Of a stretch of DNA of 64,000 nucleotides, positions 1 through 7,365 are shown in pieces; the stretch's first letter is position 1; each line of letters opens with the position of its first letter. Under the pieces are notes generated by a model. The model did no database searches and was not told the origin of the DNA. It saw only the letters and a list, made by a program, of their open reading frames with translations. The stretch is taken from positions 81,782 through 145,781 of the forward strand of contig NZ_JAIVFX010000010.1 of NCBI RefSeq assembly GCF_020829625.1, given 5' to 3'. The stretch is from Nostoc sp. XA010 (GTDB lineage: Bacteria; Cyanobacteriota; Cyanobacteriia; Cyanobacteriales; Nostocaceae). Position numbers and translations under genes: made by a program.

Positions 1-167
1 AAAGTTCCATTACTGTTAGCAAGTCCGACGTAAGTGCGATTGATGTCTCCTGTTTCGTTCCAAATCAAATCAGTCCGACCATCGCCATTAACGTCACCTG
101 TCAAAACGTCATAAGTGCTCCATCCTCGTTCCGAGCGATCTTGTGCCGGCAAAAACGTAAAACTCAT
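1..167 (-). CDS. FG-GAP/VCBS repeat protein, N-terminal part (cut by window edge)
   Basis: The reverse strand from ATG at 167 reads without a stop to the left edge, giving the first 55 residues. It contains DVNGDGRTDLIWN, the Ca-binding-loop type motif of FG-GAP/VCBS beta-propeller repeats, followed by the start of a second blade. Such repeats occur in secreted or surface beta-propeller proteins. There is no signal peptide at this start (MSFTFLPAQDRSERGW), so either export uses another signal or this is one domain of a longer repeat protein. The rest lies outside the window, so function cannot be given. Confidence 0.75.
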   Translation of the reverse strand, partial: MSFTFLPAQDRSERGWSTYDVLTGDVNGDGRTDLIWNETGDINRTYVGLANSNGT

Positions 168-701
168 AGCTTACCTCGGTTTTTAATTTAACTAATTTAA
201 TTGTTATTTTTAGCGTAAGACTTTGTTGAAGTCAAGATAAACTTTCTCTCTAATTTTTAGTGAAAAAAGCTATTTCTTGTAACTTTTTCGTAACATAATT
301 AGAATTTATGCACTGTACAAATAAACTATCTTATGTATTAACGTAAATAGGTTATTTTAGGCTTTTACAAACCATCCTTTGTTAATTGCGTAGGCGTAGC
401 CCGCAGGGGAAACGCATCTAACTTTGTTTTGACAAAATGTAACTTATATGAATGGAGAAAAAGGAAAGTATTAGTAGGTTAATATCAATGCAATAAATGT
501 ATATACGAAGATTTGATGGTAAATTCGTTTCTATAATAACCATTAATAATTCAAAATTCAAAATTCAAAATTCAAACATTTTAGACATTTCAAACGGGGA
601 TTTAAATCCCGACTGAAATGGGTGCTACATGTAGATTGCAGGTTCTTAAACCCTTTAATTCACGATAAAATGGGATGAAGTGGTATTCTCAATTCATTTG
701 A
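168..701. other. Intergenic, AT-rich, with short repeats
   Basis: No gene seen. At 550-577 there are four tandem heptamers (TTCAAAA x3, then TTCAAAC), a repeat type common in filamentous cyanobacteria. At 388-415 lies GTAGGCGTAGCCCGCAGGGG, a member of the interspersed palindromic family seen elsewhere in this window. Confidence 0.6.
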
Positions 702-917
702 ATGAGACAAAATCTGCAAATGAAGCTACCACCAAAAATCACAATTGCAGATCATTTTAAAAATTTAGAAGACAAGATAGTTGAGCGCACCAAAAAGCAT
801 AAATTAATTGATATAGTTACCATAGTCCTAATCATCACAGAGAATGGAGCGATCGCACCTAATAAATTAGCAAAATCACAGTTAAAGCAATTACCGATTG
901 GGTTAAATCCGAATTAA
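702..917 (+). pseudogene. ISAs1-family transposase remnant (N-terminal piece)
   Basis: The 71-aa frame begins MRQNLQMKLPPKITIADHF and continues LEDKIVERTKKHKLIDIVTI. This is close to the N-terminal segment of ISAs1 (H-repeat) DDE transposases, which typically read IADHF-x-x-LEDPRVERTKKHKLIDII. After about 45 residues the similarity ends and the frame stops at 917, whereas intact transposases of this family are roughly 370-390 aa and need three catalytic acidic residues that are absent here. I see no inverted repeats. It is a dead fragment. Family assignment is from memory of the motif. Confidence 0.55.
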
Positions 918-1154
918 TGGAGAACTTGCGCCGAGTTGTCGATAACTCTAGCGATCGCTCTAAATCCGAATAACAGAAACTTTATAGGGGATTGCCCCAA
1001 AAAAATCTCCGACTTTTTAGAAAAGCCGGGGACTTTGTTTTTTGACTACTTTAAAATCTGACGGATCAAAATTTATCAGTAATTTTTTCAATAATTTTAT
1101 CTAAACTTCATATTTTGACTAAATTCAATAAGTAAAATCCGCAATTACTTTCTC

Positions 1155-1500
1155 AAAAGAAGCTTTGACTTACTCAAACCCCAGTTTGCTTTCTGATTTT
1201 GGTGTTTTCCGCAAGTAAAAGAAGCTTTGACTTACTCAAACCCCAGTTTGCTTTCTGATTTTGGTGTTTTCCGCAAGTAAAAGAAGCTTTGACTTACTCA
1301 AACCCCAGTTTACTTTCTCATTTCGGTGTTTTCCGCAAGTAAAAGAAGCTTTGACTTACTCAAACCCCAGTTTGCTTTCTGATTTTGGTGTTTTCCGCAA
1401 GTAAAAGAAGCTTTTGCTTTCTCAAAATGCCATTTGGCTTACTCAAACCCCAGTTTACTTTCTCATTTTGGTGTTTTTTGCAAATAAAATGCCATTCGCT
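1155..1500. repeat. 62-bp tandem repeat, four full units plus degenerate tail
   Basis: The core AGCTTTGACTTACTCAAACC recurs at 1161, 1223, 1285 and 1347, an exact 62-bp period. A fifth start at 1409 leads into a rearranged tail to about 1500. Units 1, 2 and 4 are nearly identical; unit 3 has a few substitutions. The period is not a multiple of three and no long frame crosses it, so it is not a coding repeat. The rest of 918-1750 holds a hairpin (CCGACTTTTTAGAAAAGCCGG, about 1009-1030) and the next repeat; no gene is seen. Confidence 0.9.
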
Positions 1501-1555
1501 TTTTTAAAATGGTTGATTTATCAGAGAATGTCTGAGAAGTATTAAATATTTGTTT

Positions 1556-1735
1556 ATCCCCCCTAACCGCCCTTAAAAAAGCAGACAAGTCAAATTACCC
1601 CCCTTAATCCCCCCTTGTAAAGGGGGGAAAGAAGAAATACAGTTCCCTCCCCTTGTAAAGGGGGGAAACAAGAAATCCAGTTCCCTCCCCTTTACAAGGG
1701 GAGGGTTAGGGTGGGGTAATTCAACTTGTGACTAA
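1556..1735. repeat. C-rich/G-rich palindromic intergenic repeats
   Basis: Three related blocks of the type CCCCTTGTAAAGGGG, the last as CCCCTTTACAAGGGG, lie side by side and can fold on one another. They sit just after the icd stop codon, so the last stem could also end icd transcription. This repeat type is widespread between genes in Nostoc-like genomes. Confidence 0.75.
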
Positions 1736-1750
1736 TTAACCTTAATAGAA

Positions 1751-3172
1751 TTAACCAAAATGTTGAATAATTGCCTCAGCAAATTCAGAACATTTTAAAG
1801 GTTCAACTGGCGGTTCCAGCAACCGGGCTAAATCGTAGGTGACTTGACTATTTGCGATCGCATCGCTTAAACCTTTCTTAACTAGGTCTGCGGCTTCTTG
1901 CCAACCCATAAATTCCAGCATCATCACACCAGACAAAATCACTGAACCTGGATTAATCCGATCTAATCCGGCGTGTTTGGGTGCAGTGCCGTGGGTAGCC
2001 TCAAATATGGCACTAGAATCACCAATATTTGCCCCTGGCCCCATTCCCAATCCACCAACAATGGCGGCGGCGGCATCAGACAAATAATCGCCGTTCAAGT
2101 TCATCGTCGCCAAAATCGAATACTCATCCGGTCTGGTTTGGATTTGTTGGAAAATACTGTCAGCAATCCGGTCATTCACCAAAACTTTCTCTTTCCATTT
2201 GCCCTCGCCGTGGGTTGCCCAAATTGTGTTAAGAACAGTTTCAACTTCCTTGACAATTTGCGCTTTCTTCTCTGGAGTGAGATTATCAAACCCAGGATCA
2301 ATCTCGCGGGCGTTTTCTTCCAAGGAAATATTCGGATTTTTTTCCTTGTTACTCAAAATCCAAGATTCCCGTTCAGTGACAGTTTCTTGGCGAAATTCAC
2401 TAGTTGCTAATTCATAACCCCAATCGCGGAAAGCCCCTTCGGTGTACTTCATGATGTTGCCCTTATGCACCAAAGTTACTTGTTGCTTGTTTTTGGGCAA
2501 TAGCAAAGCGTGTTTGATGGCACGTCTGACTAGACGCTGGGAGCCAGTTTTGCTGATGGGTTTGATGCCAATACCAGAATCAAGAGGAATGCGTTTTTTC
2601 CCGTGTTCTGGGGTGGCGGGGATCAGTTCTTCATTGAGAATTTTAATTAAGCGATCGCCAATTTCGCTACCTTGTCGCCACTCAATGCCTAAATAAATAT
2701 CTTCCGTATTCTCCCGATAAACAATTACATTCAGCTTTTCGGGATTTTTATGGGGTGAGGGCGTACCTGCATAGTAACGGCAAGGACGCACGCAAGCATA
2801 CAAGTCAAAAATTTGTCGCAGCGCTACATTTAAAGAACGAATTCCCCCCCCAATGGGAGTAGTCAAAGGCCCTTTAATAGCTACACCATATTCTTCAATT
2901 GCCGTTAGAGTGTCTTGAGGTAAATATTGATATGTGCCGTATAAATCACAAGCTTCGTCCCCAGCGTAAACCTTGAACCAACTAATTTGACGCTGACCCT
3001 TATATGCTTTGGCTACCGCAGCATCTAGCACCTTTTGGGTAGCAGGCCAGATGTCTATACCTGTACCATCGCCACGAATAAAGGGGATAATTGGATTGTC
3101 CGGTACGATTGGTTCACCATTTTTGAAGGTGATTTTTGCTCCGGCTGCGGGGGGGGTAATCTTTTCGTACAT
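1751..3172 (-). CDS. icd: NADP-dependent isocitrate dehydrogenase
   Basis: Converts isocitrate to 2-oxoglutarate with NADP in the cytosol. In cyanobacteria this supplies the carbon skeleton for ammonium assimilation and the signal sensed by NtcA and PII. At 473 aa it has the cyanobacterial length; the E. coli enzyme is about 416 aa, and the extra residues lie mainly around 270-330. Seen motifs are RSLNVALRQ (substrate-binding Ser), YRENTEDIY, HKGNIMKYTEGAF, NLNGDYLSDAAAAIVGGLG and the coenzyme motif GTAPKHAG, where His replaces the Tyr of the E. coli enzyme. ATG start at 3172; monocistronic, with repeats on both sides. icd being an NtcA target is known in other cyanobacteria; I did not find a clear GTA-N8-TAC site here. 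Confidence 0.97.
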   Translation of the reverse strand: MYEKITPPAAGAKITFKNGEPIVPDNPIIPFIRGDGTGIDIWPATQKVLDAAVAKAYKGQRQISWFKVYAGDEACDLYGTYQYLPQDTLTAIEEYGVAIKGPLTTPIGGGIRSLNVALRQIFDLYACVRPCRYYAGTPSPHKNPEKLNVIVYRENTEDIYLGIEWRQGSEIGDRLIKILNEELIPATPEHGKKRIPLDSGIGIKPISKTGSQRLVRRAIKHALLLPKNKQQVTLVHKGNIMKYTEGAFRDWGYELATSEFRQETVTERESWILSNKEKNPNISLEENAREIDPGFDNLTPEKKAQIVKEVETVLNTIWATHGEGKWKEKVLVNDRIADSIFQQIQTRPDEYSILATMNLNGDYLSDAAAAIVGGLGMGPGANIGDSSAIFEATHGTAPKHAGLDRINPGSVILSGVMMLEFMGWQEAADLVKKGLSDAIANSQVTYDLARLLEPPVEPLKCSEFAEAIIQHFG

Positions 3173-3231
3173 CGTTCACACACTCCTAATCGATACGCTG
3201 CTATTCAAAAAAACCTTATGTGGCAGGCTTG

Positions 3232-3415
3232 TATATTGGGTACTGGGGATTGGGTACTGGGTATTGGGGATTGGGTACTGGGGATTGGGAAGAGACACGA
3301 AGTGATTTTTTCAATAATTCACCCTTGTCCTCCATGTCCCCTCAGTCGTAGTACCCAGTCCCTAGTTCCCAGTCCCCAGTCCCTAGTCCCCAATCCCCAG
3401 ATTTTCCCCCTATTC
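3232..3415. repeat. Heptamer-type inverted repeat element with conserved core
   Basis: The left arm is built from GGGTACTGGGGATT-type units (about 3237-3290) and the right arm from the complementary CCCAGTCCCTAGT-type units (about 3350-3403). The core between them (AGAGACACGAAGTG, then TTTTTTCAATAATTCACCCT and TGTCCTCC) is shared with the element inserted inside mfd at 19730-19850. The rest of 3173-3572 holds no gene. Confidence 0.8.
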
Positions 3416-3572
3416 CCCTTGTACATTATTTGGGGATTAAGTGTGGGATTCAGTGAAGCGATCGCAATTTTGTACGATTAAAAATAGTAAACTACTTTTC
3501 GCTATCAGTGCTTCACCTTAGAGAAGCCTAATAGCTTACCGCTTTTTCACTGACCGCTAAAACGAGAATGGC

Positions 3573-4301
3573 ATGACAGACCCAATGATTTTATCAGGCC
3601 CTGCAAATGACATCGACTCCCTGCGACGACCGTTAATCGCTGGGTCTGAAAAAGTCCAACAACAGATAATCCCACAATTAGCTGAGTTGGGTAATGAGGG
3701 ATTAGACGTGTTGATGGAATTTTTACTGAAACGGCGCGAAAACCCAGCGACTTGGATCGATGGCAAAGCTTACCAAGTCCTCTACAACTCTGATGCACCT
3801 CAAGCCAAAGAATTTCTGCGCTCTTGTTTTCCTGAGGGAATTGTACCTCTAAAATCAGAGTGCGGGATTAACTACAATTCTTTGCAACAGCTACTAGCTG
3901 TTCAAGACTTCCAAGCAGCCGATCGCGTCACCATCGAAAAAATGTGTGAACTATCAGGGCCAACGGCTGTACAACGAAAATGGTTGTATTTTACTGAGGT
4001 AGAAAAGACTTCGGCTGTTGACTTACAAACCATTAACAATCTTTGGTTAGTCCACTCCGAAGGTAAATTTGGCTTTTCAGTACAGCGAGAAATCTGGTTA
4101 AGTTTGGGTAAAAACTGGGAGAATTTCTGGCCGAAAATTGGCTGGAAAGCAGGTAATACCTGGACGCGATACCCTAACGAGTTTACCTGGGATTTGAGTG
4201 CGCCTAGAGGTCACTTACCCCTCTCTAATCAACTTCGGGGAGTACGAGTCTTTGCTTCTTTACTTTCTCACCCAGCTTGGTCGAAGAATCCAGAAAAATG
4301 A
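3573..4301 (+). CDS. gun4: GUN4, Mg-chelatase-stimulating porphyrin-binding protein
   Basis: GUN4 binds protoporphyrin IX and Mg-protoporphyrin and stimulates Mg-chelatase, the first committed step of chlorophyll synthesis. The 242-aa length fits cyanobacterial GUN4 (about 230-240 aa). An all-helical N-terminal part (about 1-90) precedes the GUN4 core (about 95-230), which carries the family-typical stretches INYNSLQQLLA, FQAADRVT, GKFGFSVQREIW and TWDLSAPRGHLPLSNQLRG. The start at 3573 (MTDPMILSG) gives the expected N terminus; a second Met four codons on is possible. It stands alone: upstream is the 3232-3415 repeat, and the toxin-antitoxin genes that follow are unrelated. Confidence 0.95.
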   Translation: MTDPMILSGPANDIDSLRRPLIAGSEKVQQQIIPQLAELGNEGLDVLMEFLLKRRENPATWIDGKAYQVLYNSDAPQAKEFLRSCFPEGIVPLKSECGINYNSLQQLLAVQDFQAADRVTIEKMCELSGPTAVQRKWLYFTEVEKTSAVDLQTINNLWLVHSEGKFGFSVQREIWLSLGKNWENFWPKIGWKAGNTWTRYPNEFTWDLSAPRGHLPLSNQLRGVRVFASLLSHPAWSKNPEK

Positions 4302-4326
4302 TTTTGAGCCTACGTACAAATAGATT

Positions 4327-4545
4327 ATGATCAATCCCACCAACCGAGAATTCTACGTCATCATTGAACCGGATGAAGATGGCTACTATGTTGGAGAAGT
4401 TCCTCAGCTAAAAGCCTGTTACAGTCAGGGAGAAACAATTGATGAGTTGATGGCTAATATGAAAGAAGTAATTGAACTTTGTTTAGAAACAAAAAGTGAT
4501 GAAGAAATACCAGAATTTATAGGTATTCAAAAGGTAGTAATTTAA
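4327..4545 (+). CDS. HicB-like antitoxin (UPF0150 fold)
   Basis: A 72-aa protein with the HicB N-terminal fold: FYVIIEPDEDGYYVGEVPQLKACYSQGETIDELMANMKE and so on, in which the aromatic-rich first strands, the xPxLxxCxSQGxT turn and the following helix are all recognisable. It lacks a separate C-terminal DNA-binding domain, as in the short HicB group. No HicA mRNA interferase is adjacent; instead a BrnT-like toxin gene begins 7 bases downstream on the same strand. It may therefore be an orphan or a swapped partner. The three small genes 4327-5078 look like one transcription unit. Confidence 0.8.
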   Translation: MINPTNREFYVIIEPDEDGYYVGEVPQLKACYSQGETIDELMANMKEVIELCLETKSDEEIPEFIGIQKVVI

Positions 4546-4552
4546 TAATTCC

Positions 4553-4825
4553 ATGAAGTTTGAGTGGGACGAAAACAAAGCAGCAATAAATCTTTTAAAA
4601 CATAAGGTTTCTTTTGAAGAAGCCAAAACTGTTTTCAATGATCCGCTCTATGTTGACTTCTATGATCCAGACCACTCTGATAATGAGGAACGTTACCTTA
4701 TTATTGGAGAGTCAAGTCGGGGACGCTTACTCATTATGTCGTATACAGAGAGAGGAAATTCGATTCGTCTCATTAGCGCAAGAGAAGTAACGCCATCGGA
4801 GCGAAAAGCATATAAAGAAGGGTAA
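4553..4825 (+). CDS. BrnT-family ribonuclease toxin
   Basis: A 90-aa protein starting MKFEWDENKAAINLLKHKVSF, the characteristic BrnT opening (F-x-W-D-x-x-K-x-x-x-N-x-x-KH-x-V-x-F). It continues with a FNDP segment, ERYLIIGES and ISAREVTPSERKAY, the C-terminal R-(K/E)-x-x-x-x-E-R-x-x-Y motif of the family. BrnT is a RelE-fold mRNA-cleaving toxin normally paired with a downstream BrnA antitoxin. Here the next gene (4833) is a small antitoxin-like protein 7 bases on. The frame is intact, so the toxin is probably functional. Confidence 0.85.
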   Translation: MKFEWDENKAAINLLKHKVSFEEAKTVFNDPLYVDFYDPDHSDNEERYLIIGESSRGRLLIMSYTERGNSIRLISAREVTPSERKAYKEG

Positions 4826-4832
4826 GCCAGAA

Positions 4833-5078
4833 ATGGAAGATGAACTGCGATCAGAGTATGACTTAAAGAGCCTAAGGGTCAGAAAGTTCGGCCCTGAACG
4901 AAAGAGTTTTGGGAAAACAACAATTCGTTTAGAACCTGATGTTGCAGAGGTTTTCCCCAATGCCGATGCCGTGAATGAGGCTCTAAGATTTCTGATTAGA
5001 GTTGTGCAGAAAAACCAAGTTTCTGCACTTGCAAAGCAGCCTCATAGTTCCTCGGAGGATGCGGATAAAACCTCTTAG
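4833..5078 (+). CDS. BrnA-like / RHH antitoxin candidate
   Basis: An 81-aa protein directly behind the BrnT-like toxin. The N-terminal half is charged (DELRSEYDLKSLRVRKFG). The middle, TTIRLEPDVAEVFPNADAVNEALRFLIRVV, reads as a short strand followed by two helices, as in ribbon-helix-helix antitoxins of the BrnA/CopG group; the C terminus is polar and probably disordered. The toxin-before-antitoxin gene order is the one known for brnTA. Identity as BrnA rests mainly on position. Confidence 0.65.
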   Translation: MEDELRSEYDLKSLRVRKFGPERKSFGKTTIRLEPDVAEVFPNADAVNEALRFLIRVVQKNQVSALAKQPHSSSEDADKTS

Positions 5079-5129
5079 TGCTTAGTTGGAAGTGCCACAA
5101 ATCCCAAACTGAAAATATCAAATCAGATA

Positions 5130-6272
5130 ATGGCAAACGTTCGTCTAGAAGATATTAAGCGTAGATTTAATAACGTCACCGCGATCGAGGATATTACCTT
5201 TGAAATTCCTGATGGCGAATTTTGGGTTTTAGTTGGGCCATCGGGTTGTGGTAAGTCTACAATTTTGCGAACGATCGCTGGTTTAGAAACCGCTACATCT
5301 GGCCAACTCTATATTGGCGATCGCTTGGTAAATAATATCCCAGCCAGACAAAGGGATGTGGCGATGGTGTTCCAAAACTACGCTCTCTATCCTCACATGA
5401 GTGTGGCGGAAAACATCGGCTTTGGGTTGCAAATGCGGAAGGTTGAGCGGAAAATCATTCAGGAACGGGTGATGAATGTGGCGCGATCGCTTTCTCTAGA
5501 TCACCTGCTGGATCGTAAGCCCAAACAACTTTCCGGGGGACAGCAACAACGGGTAGCATTAGGGAGAGCGATCGCTCGTGAACCACAAGTGTTTTTACTT
5601 GATGAACCTTTATCTAATTTAGATGCCCAATTACGCGATGATACAAGGGCAGAATTGAAACAGCTACATCAAGAGTTAGGCATTACAACAATCTACGTTA
5701 CCCACGATCAAGTCGAAGCAATGACTCTGGCTGATAAAATTGTCGTACTAAATCGCGGACGGATTCAACAAATTGCCGATCCCCAAACTATTTATGCAAG
5801 TCCTGCTAATCAGATGGTGGCAACTTTTTTAGGCAGTCCACCAATGAATATTTTGCCTGCAATCTATGCAAATAATGCTTTCGATGTGAGTGGACAATTA
5901 CTAATGATTCCAGCAGTTGTGAAAGAGAAATTACAGTTGCGTCAGGGACACAATTATGATTTGGGGATTCGTCCAGAGCATATTTTTATTAACGTAGACG
6001 CTTCTCTACGAGACGCTACGCGAACGGCTTGCCGCAGGCTACCGCCAACTTGCCAAGAAGTAAATGAGAGTCAGCTGATTGTGGAAGTTAAGGTGGTGGA
6101 ACCTTTGGGAAGGGAAACTTTGATTCGTGCTGGTTTACCTGGTTCGCCGGTAGTGTTGAATATTCAGGTGGGCGGGGATGTGCGTCCGCGTCCAGGCGAT
6201 CGCCTTTCTCTACAACTTGATTTAAATCATTTATTCGTATTTGATCCCAAAACAGGGGACAGAATCTTATAA
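5130..6272 (+). CDS. MalK/UgpC-type ABC transporter ATP-binding protein
   Basis: Energises an importer of the carbohydrate/polyol class at the inner face of the plasma membrane. Seen: Walker A GPSGCGKST (36-44), Q-loop VFQNYALYPHM, signature LSGGQQQRVALGRAIA (about 134), Walker B VFLLDEPLSNLD, H-loop YVTHDQVEA, then a C-terminal MOBE/TOBE-like regulatory region (about 240-380). No permease or binding protein is next to it, which is common for shared MalK-type ATPases in cyanobacteria. Within the TOBE region (about residues 289-308) a stretch rich in R, A and T is encoded by an interspersed genomic repeat inserted in frame (see 5994-6053). Start at ATG 5130. Confidence 0.9.
   Translation: MANVRLEDIKRRFNNVTAIEDITFEIPDGEFWVLVGPSGCGKSTILRTIAGLETATSGQLYIGDRLVNNIPARQRDVAMVFQNYALYPHMSVAENIGFGLQMRKVERKIIQERVMNVARSLSLDHLLDRKPKQLSGGQQQRVALGRAIAREPQVFLLDEPLSNLDAQLRDDTRAELKQLHQELGITTIYVTHDQVEAMTLADKIVVLNRGRIQQIADPQTIYASPANQMVATFLGSPPMNILPAIYANNAFDVSGQLLMIPAVVKEKLQLRQGHNYDLGIRPEHIFINVDASLRDATRTACRRLPPTCQEVNESQLIVEVKVVEPLGRETLIRAGLPGSPVVLNIQVGGDVRPRPGDRLSLQLDLNHLFVFDPKTGDRIL
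5994..6053. repeat. Interspersed palindromic repeat inserted inside a coding gene
   Basis: GTAGACGCTTCTCTACGAGA is followed by CGCTACGCGAACGGCTTGCC and GCAGGCTACCGCC. This belongs to a Nostoc-type repeat family with GAGACGCTACGCG cores; relatives lie outside genes near 388, 11350-11410 and 39205-39245. Here it adds about 20 residues to the ATPase without breaking the frame. Confidence 0.7.
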
Positions 6273-6383
6273 AGAGTTTCTTAAACTACCAGAAATAATT
6301 GCAAATTCCCAATTTTTTGTAGCCAGAATCTAAGAGAATAAAAACTGCAATAGAGACTTAATGGATTCCCGGCAAAAACTTAT

Positions 6384-7151
6384 ATGACTATTAATCGACG
6401 CAATTTCTTGTTTTTACTCACAGCAGGTGCGGGTGCTTTTGCATTAGATGCTTGTGCATTAGCAGAGAAATCTCCTGAGGGAAACGCTGCAACACCAAAT
6501 ACAACAGCAAATGCAACACCAAATACAACAGGGGCTATCCAACTACCGCCTTTACCTTACGCCTACGAAGCACTGCAACCACACATCGATGCCAAAACGA
6601 TGCAATTTCACCACGATAAACACCACGCAACTTATGTAAAAAACCTGAATGCAGCGTTAGCTAAACATCCAGAACTCAAAGGTAAAAGCGTTGAAGAACT
6701 GTTGCAGAAACTTGACAATGTACCACAAGATATTCGTAATACAGTACGTAATAATGGCGGTGGTCATGTGAACCACTCAATGTTCTGGCAAATTATGAAG
6801 CCGAAAGGTGGGGGAGAACCAACAGGAAATATAGCCTCCGCGATTAATCAAAACTTTGGCTCTTTTGCAGCTTTCAAAAAACAGTTTAACGAAGCTGGTG
6901 CTGGTCGTTTTGGTAGTGGTTGGGTTTGGCTAGTGCGTAACAAAGGTGGCAAGTTGGAAGTGACCACTACAGCTAATCAAGATAGTCCTTTAAGTGCAGG
7001 TAGATACCCCATTTTGGGTAATGACGTATGGGAACATGCATATTATCTCAATTACCAAAATCGCCGCGCCGATTACTTAGATGCTTGGTGGAACGTGGTT
7101 AATTGGGATGAGATTAACAAGCGGTTTGCAGTAGCAAGTAAATTGGCTTAG
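6384..7151 (+). CDS. sodA: Exported manganese superoxide dismutase, Tat/lipoprotein-like N terminus
   Basis: Dismutates superoxide to peroxide and oxygen. Metal ligands are H76 (in HHDKHH), H131 (NHSMFW), D214 and H218 (DVWEHAYYL). Q199 in NQDSPL and the GGGH before H131 fit the Mn type rather than Fe. The enzyme is preceded by about 50 residues: a twin-arginine RRNFLFLL at 5-12, a hydrophobic stretch, LDAC at 21-24 that can act as a lipobox, and a low-complexity NATPNTT linker. This predicts Tat export with anchoring at the thylakoid lumen or plasma membrane side; a membrane-bound MnSOD is known in Anabaena. Single gene with its own likely terminator just downstream. Confidence 0.93.
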   Translation: MTINRRNFLFLLTAGAGAFALDACALAEKSPEGNAATPNTTANATPNTTGAIQLPPLPYAYEALQPHIDAKTMQFHHDKHHATYVKNLNAALAKHPELKGKSVEELLQKLDNVPQDIRNTVRNNGGGHVNHSMFWQIMKPKGGGEPTGNIASAINQNFGSFAAFKKQFNEAGAGRFGSGWVWLVRNKGGKLEVTTTANQDSPLSAGRYPILGNDVWEHAYYLNYQNRRADYLDAWWNVVNWDEINKRFAVASKLA

Positions 7152-7162
7152 ATAGGTACAAC

Positions 7163-7194
7163 GGGGAGAAATCATAATTACTTACTCTCTCCCC
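7163..7194 (+). terminator. Hairpin after sodA
   Basis: GGGGAGA at 7163-7169 pairs with TCTCCCC at 7188-7194, 11 bases after the sodA stop. The T-tract is weak (TTCGCC), so termination is likely but not certain. Confidence 0.45.
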
Positions 7195-7365
7195 TTCGCC
7201 TGTAATTTTAATGTCAGCTTTCAAGCATCGAACTTTTCTCTATAAGAATCAAGGTATAAAGTACAAATAAATAATAATTTTTTAATTGATTAACAAAATT
7301 GGATAAGATAAGGATTTATTATGTAAAATAGTAATTTTGTACTAAAGATAATGACCAGAAAGAAA

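Noticed and set aside
1155..1500. CRISPR array
   Set aside because: The units are joined head to tail without unique spacers, and no cas gene is near.
1973..2696. Several open frames on the + strand inside icd
   Set aside because: They are antisense to a strongly supported enzyme gene and their residues look like reversed coding sequence.
3009..3481. Two + strand frames crossing the repeat upstream of icd
   Set aside because: They consist of repeat-encoded low-complexity residues and antisense icd.
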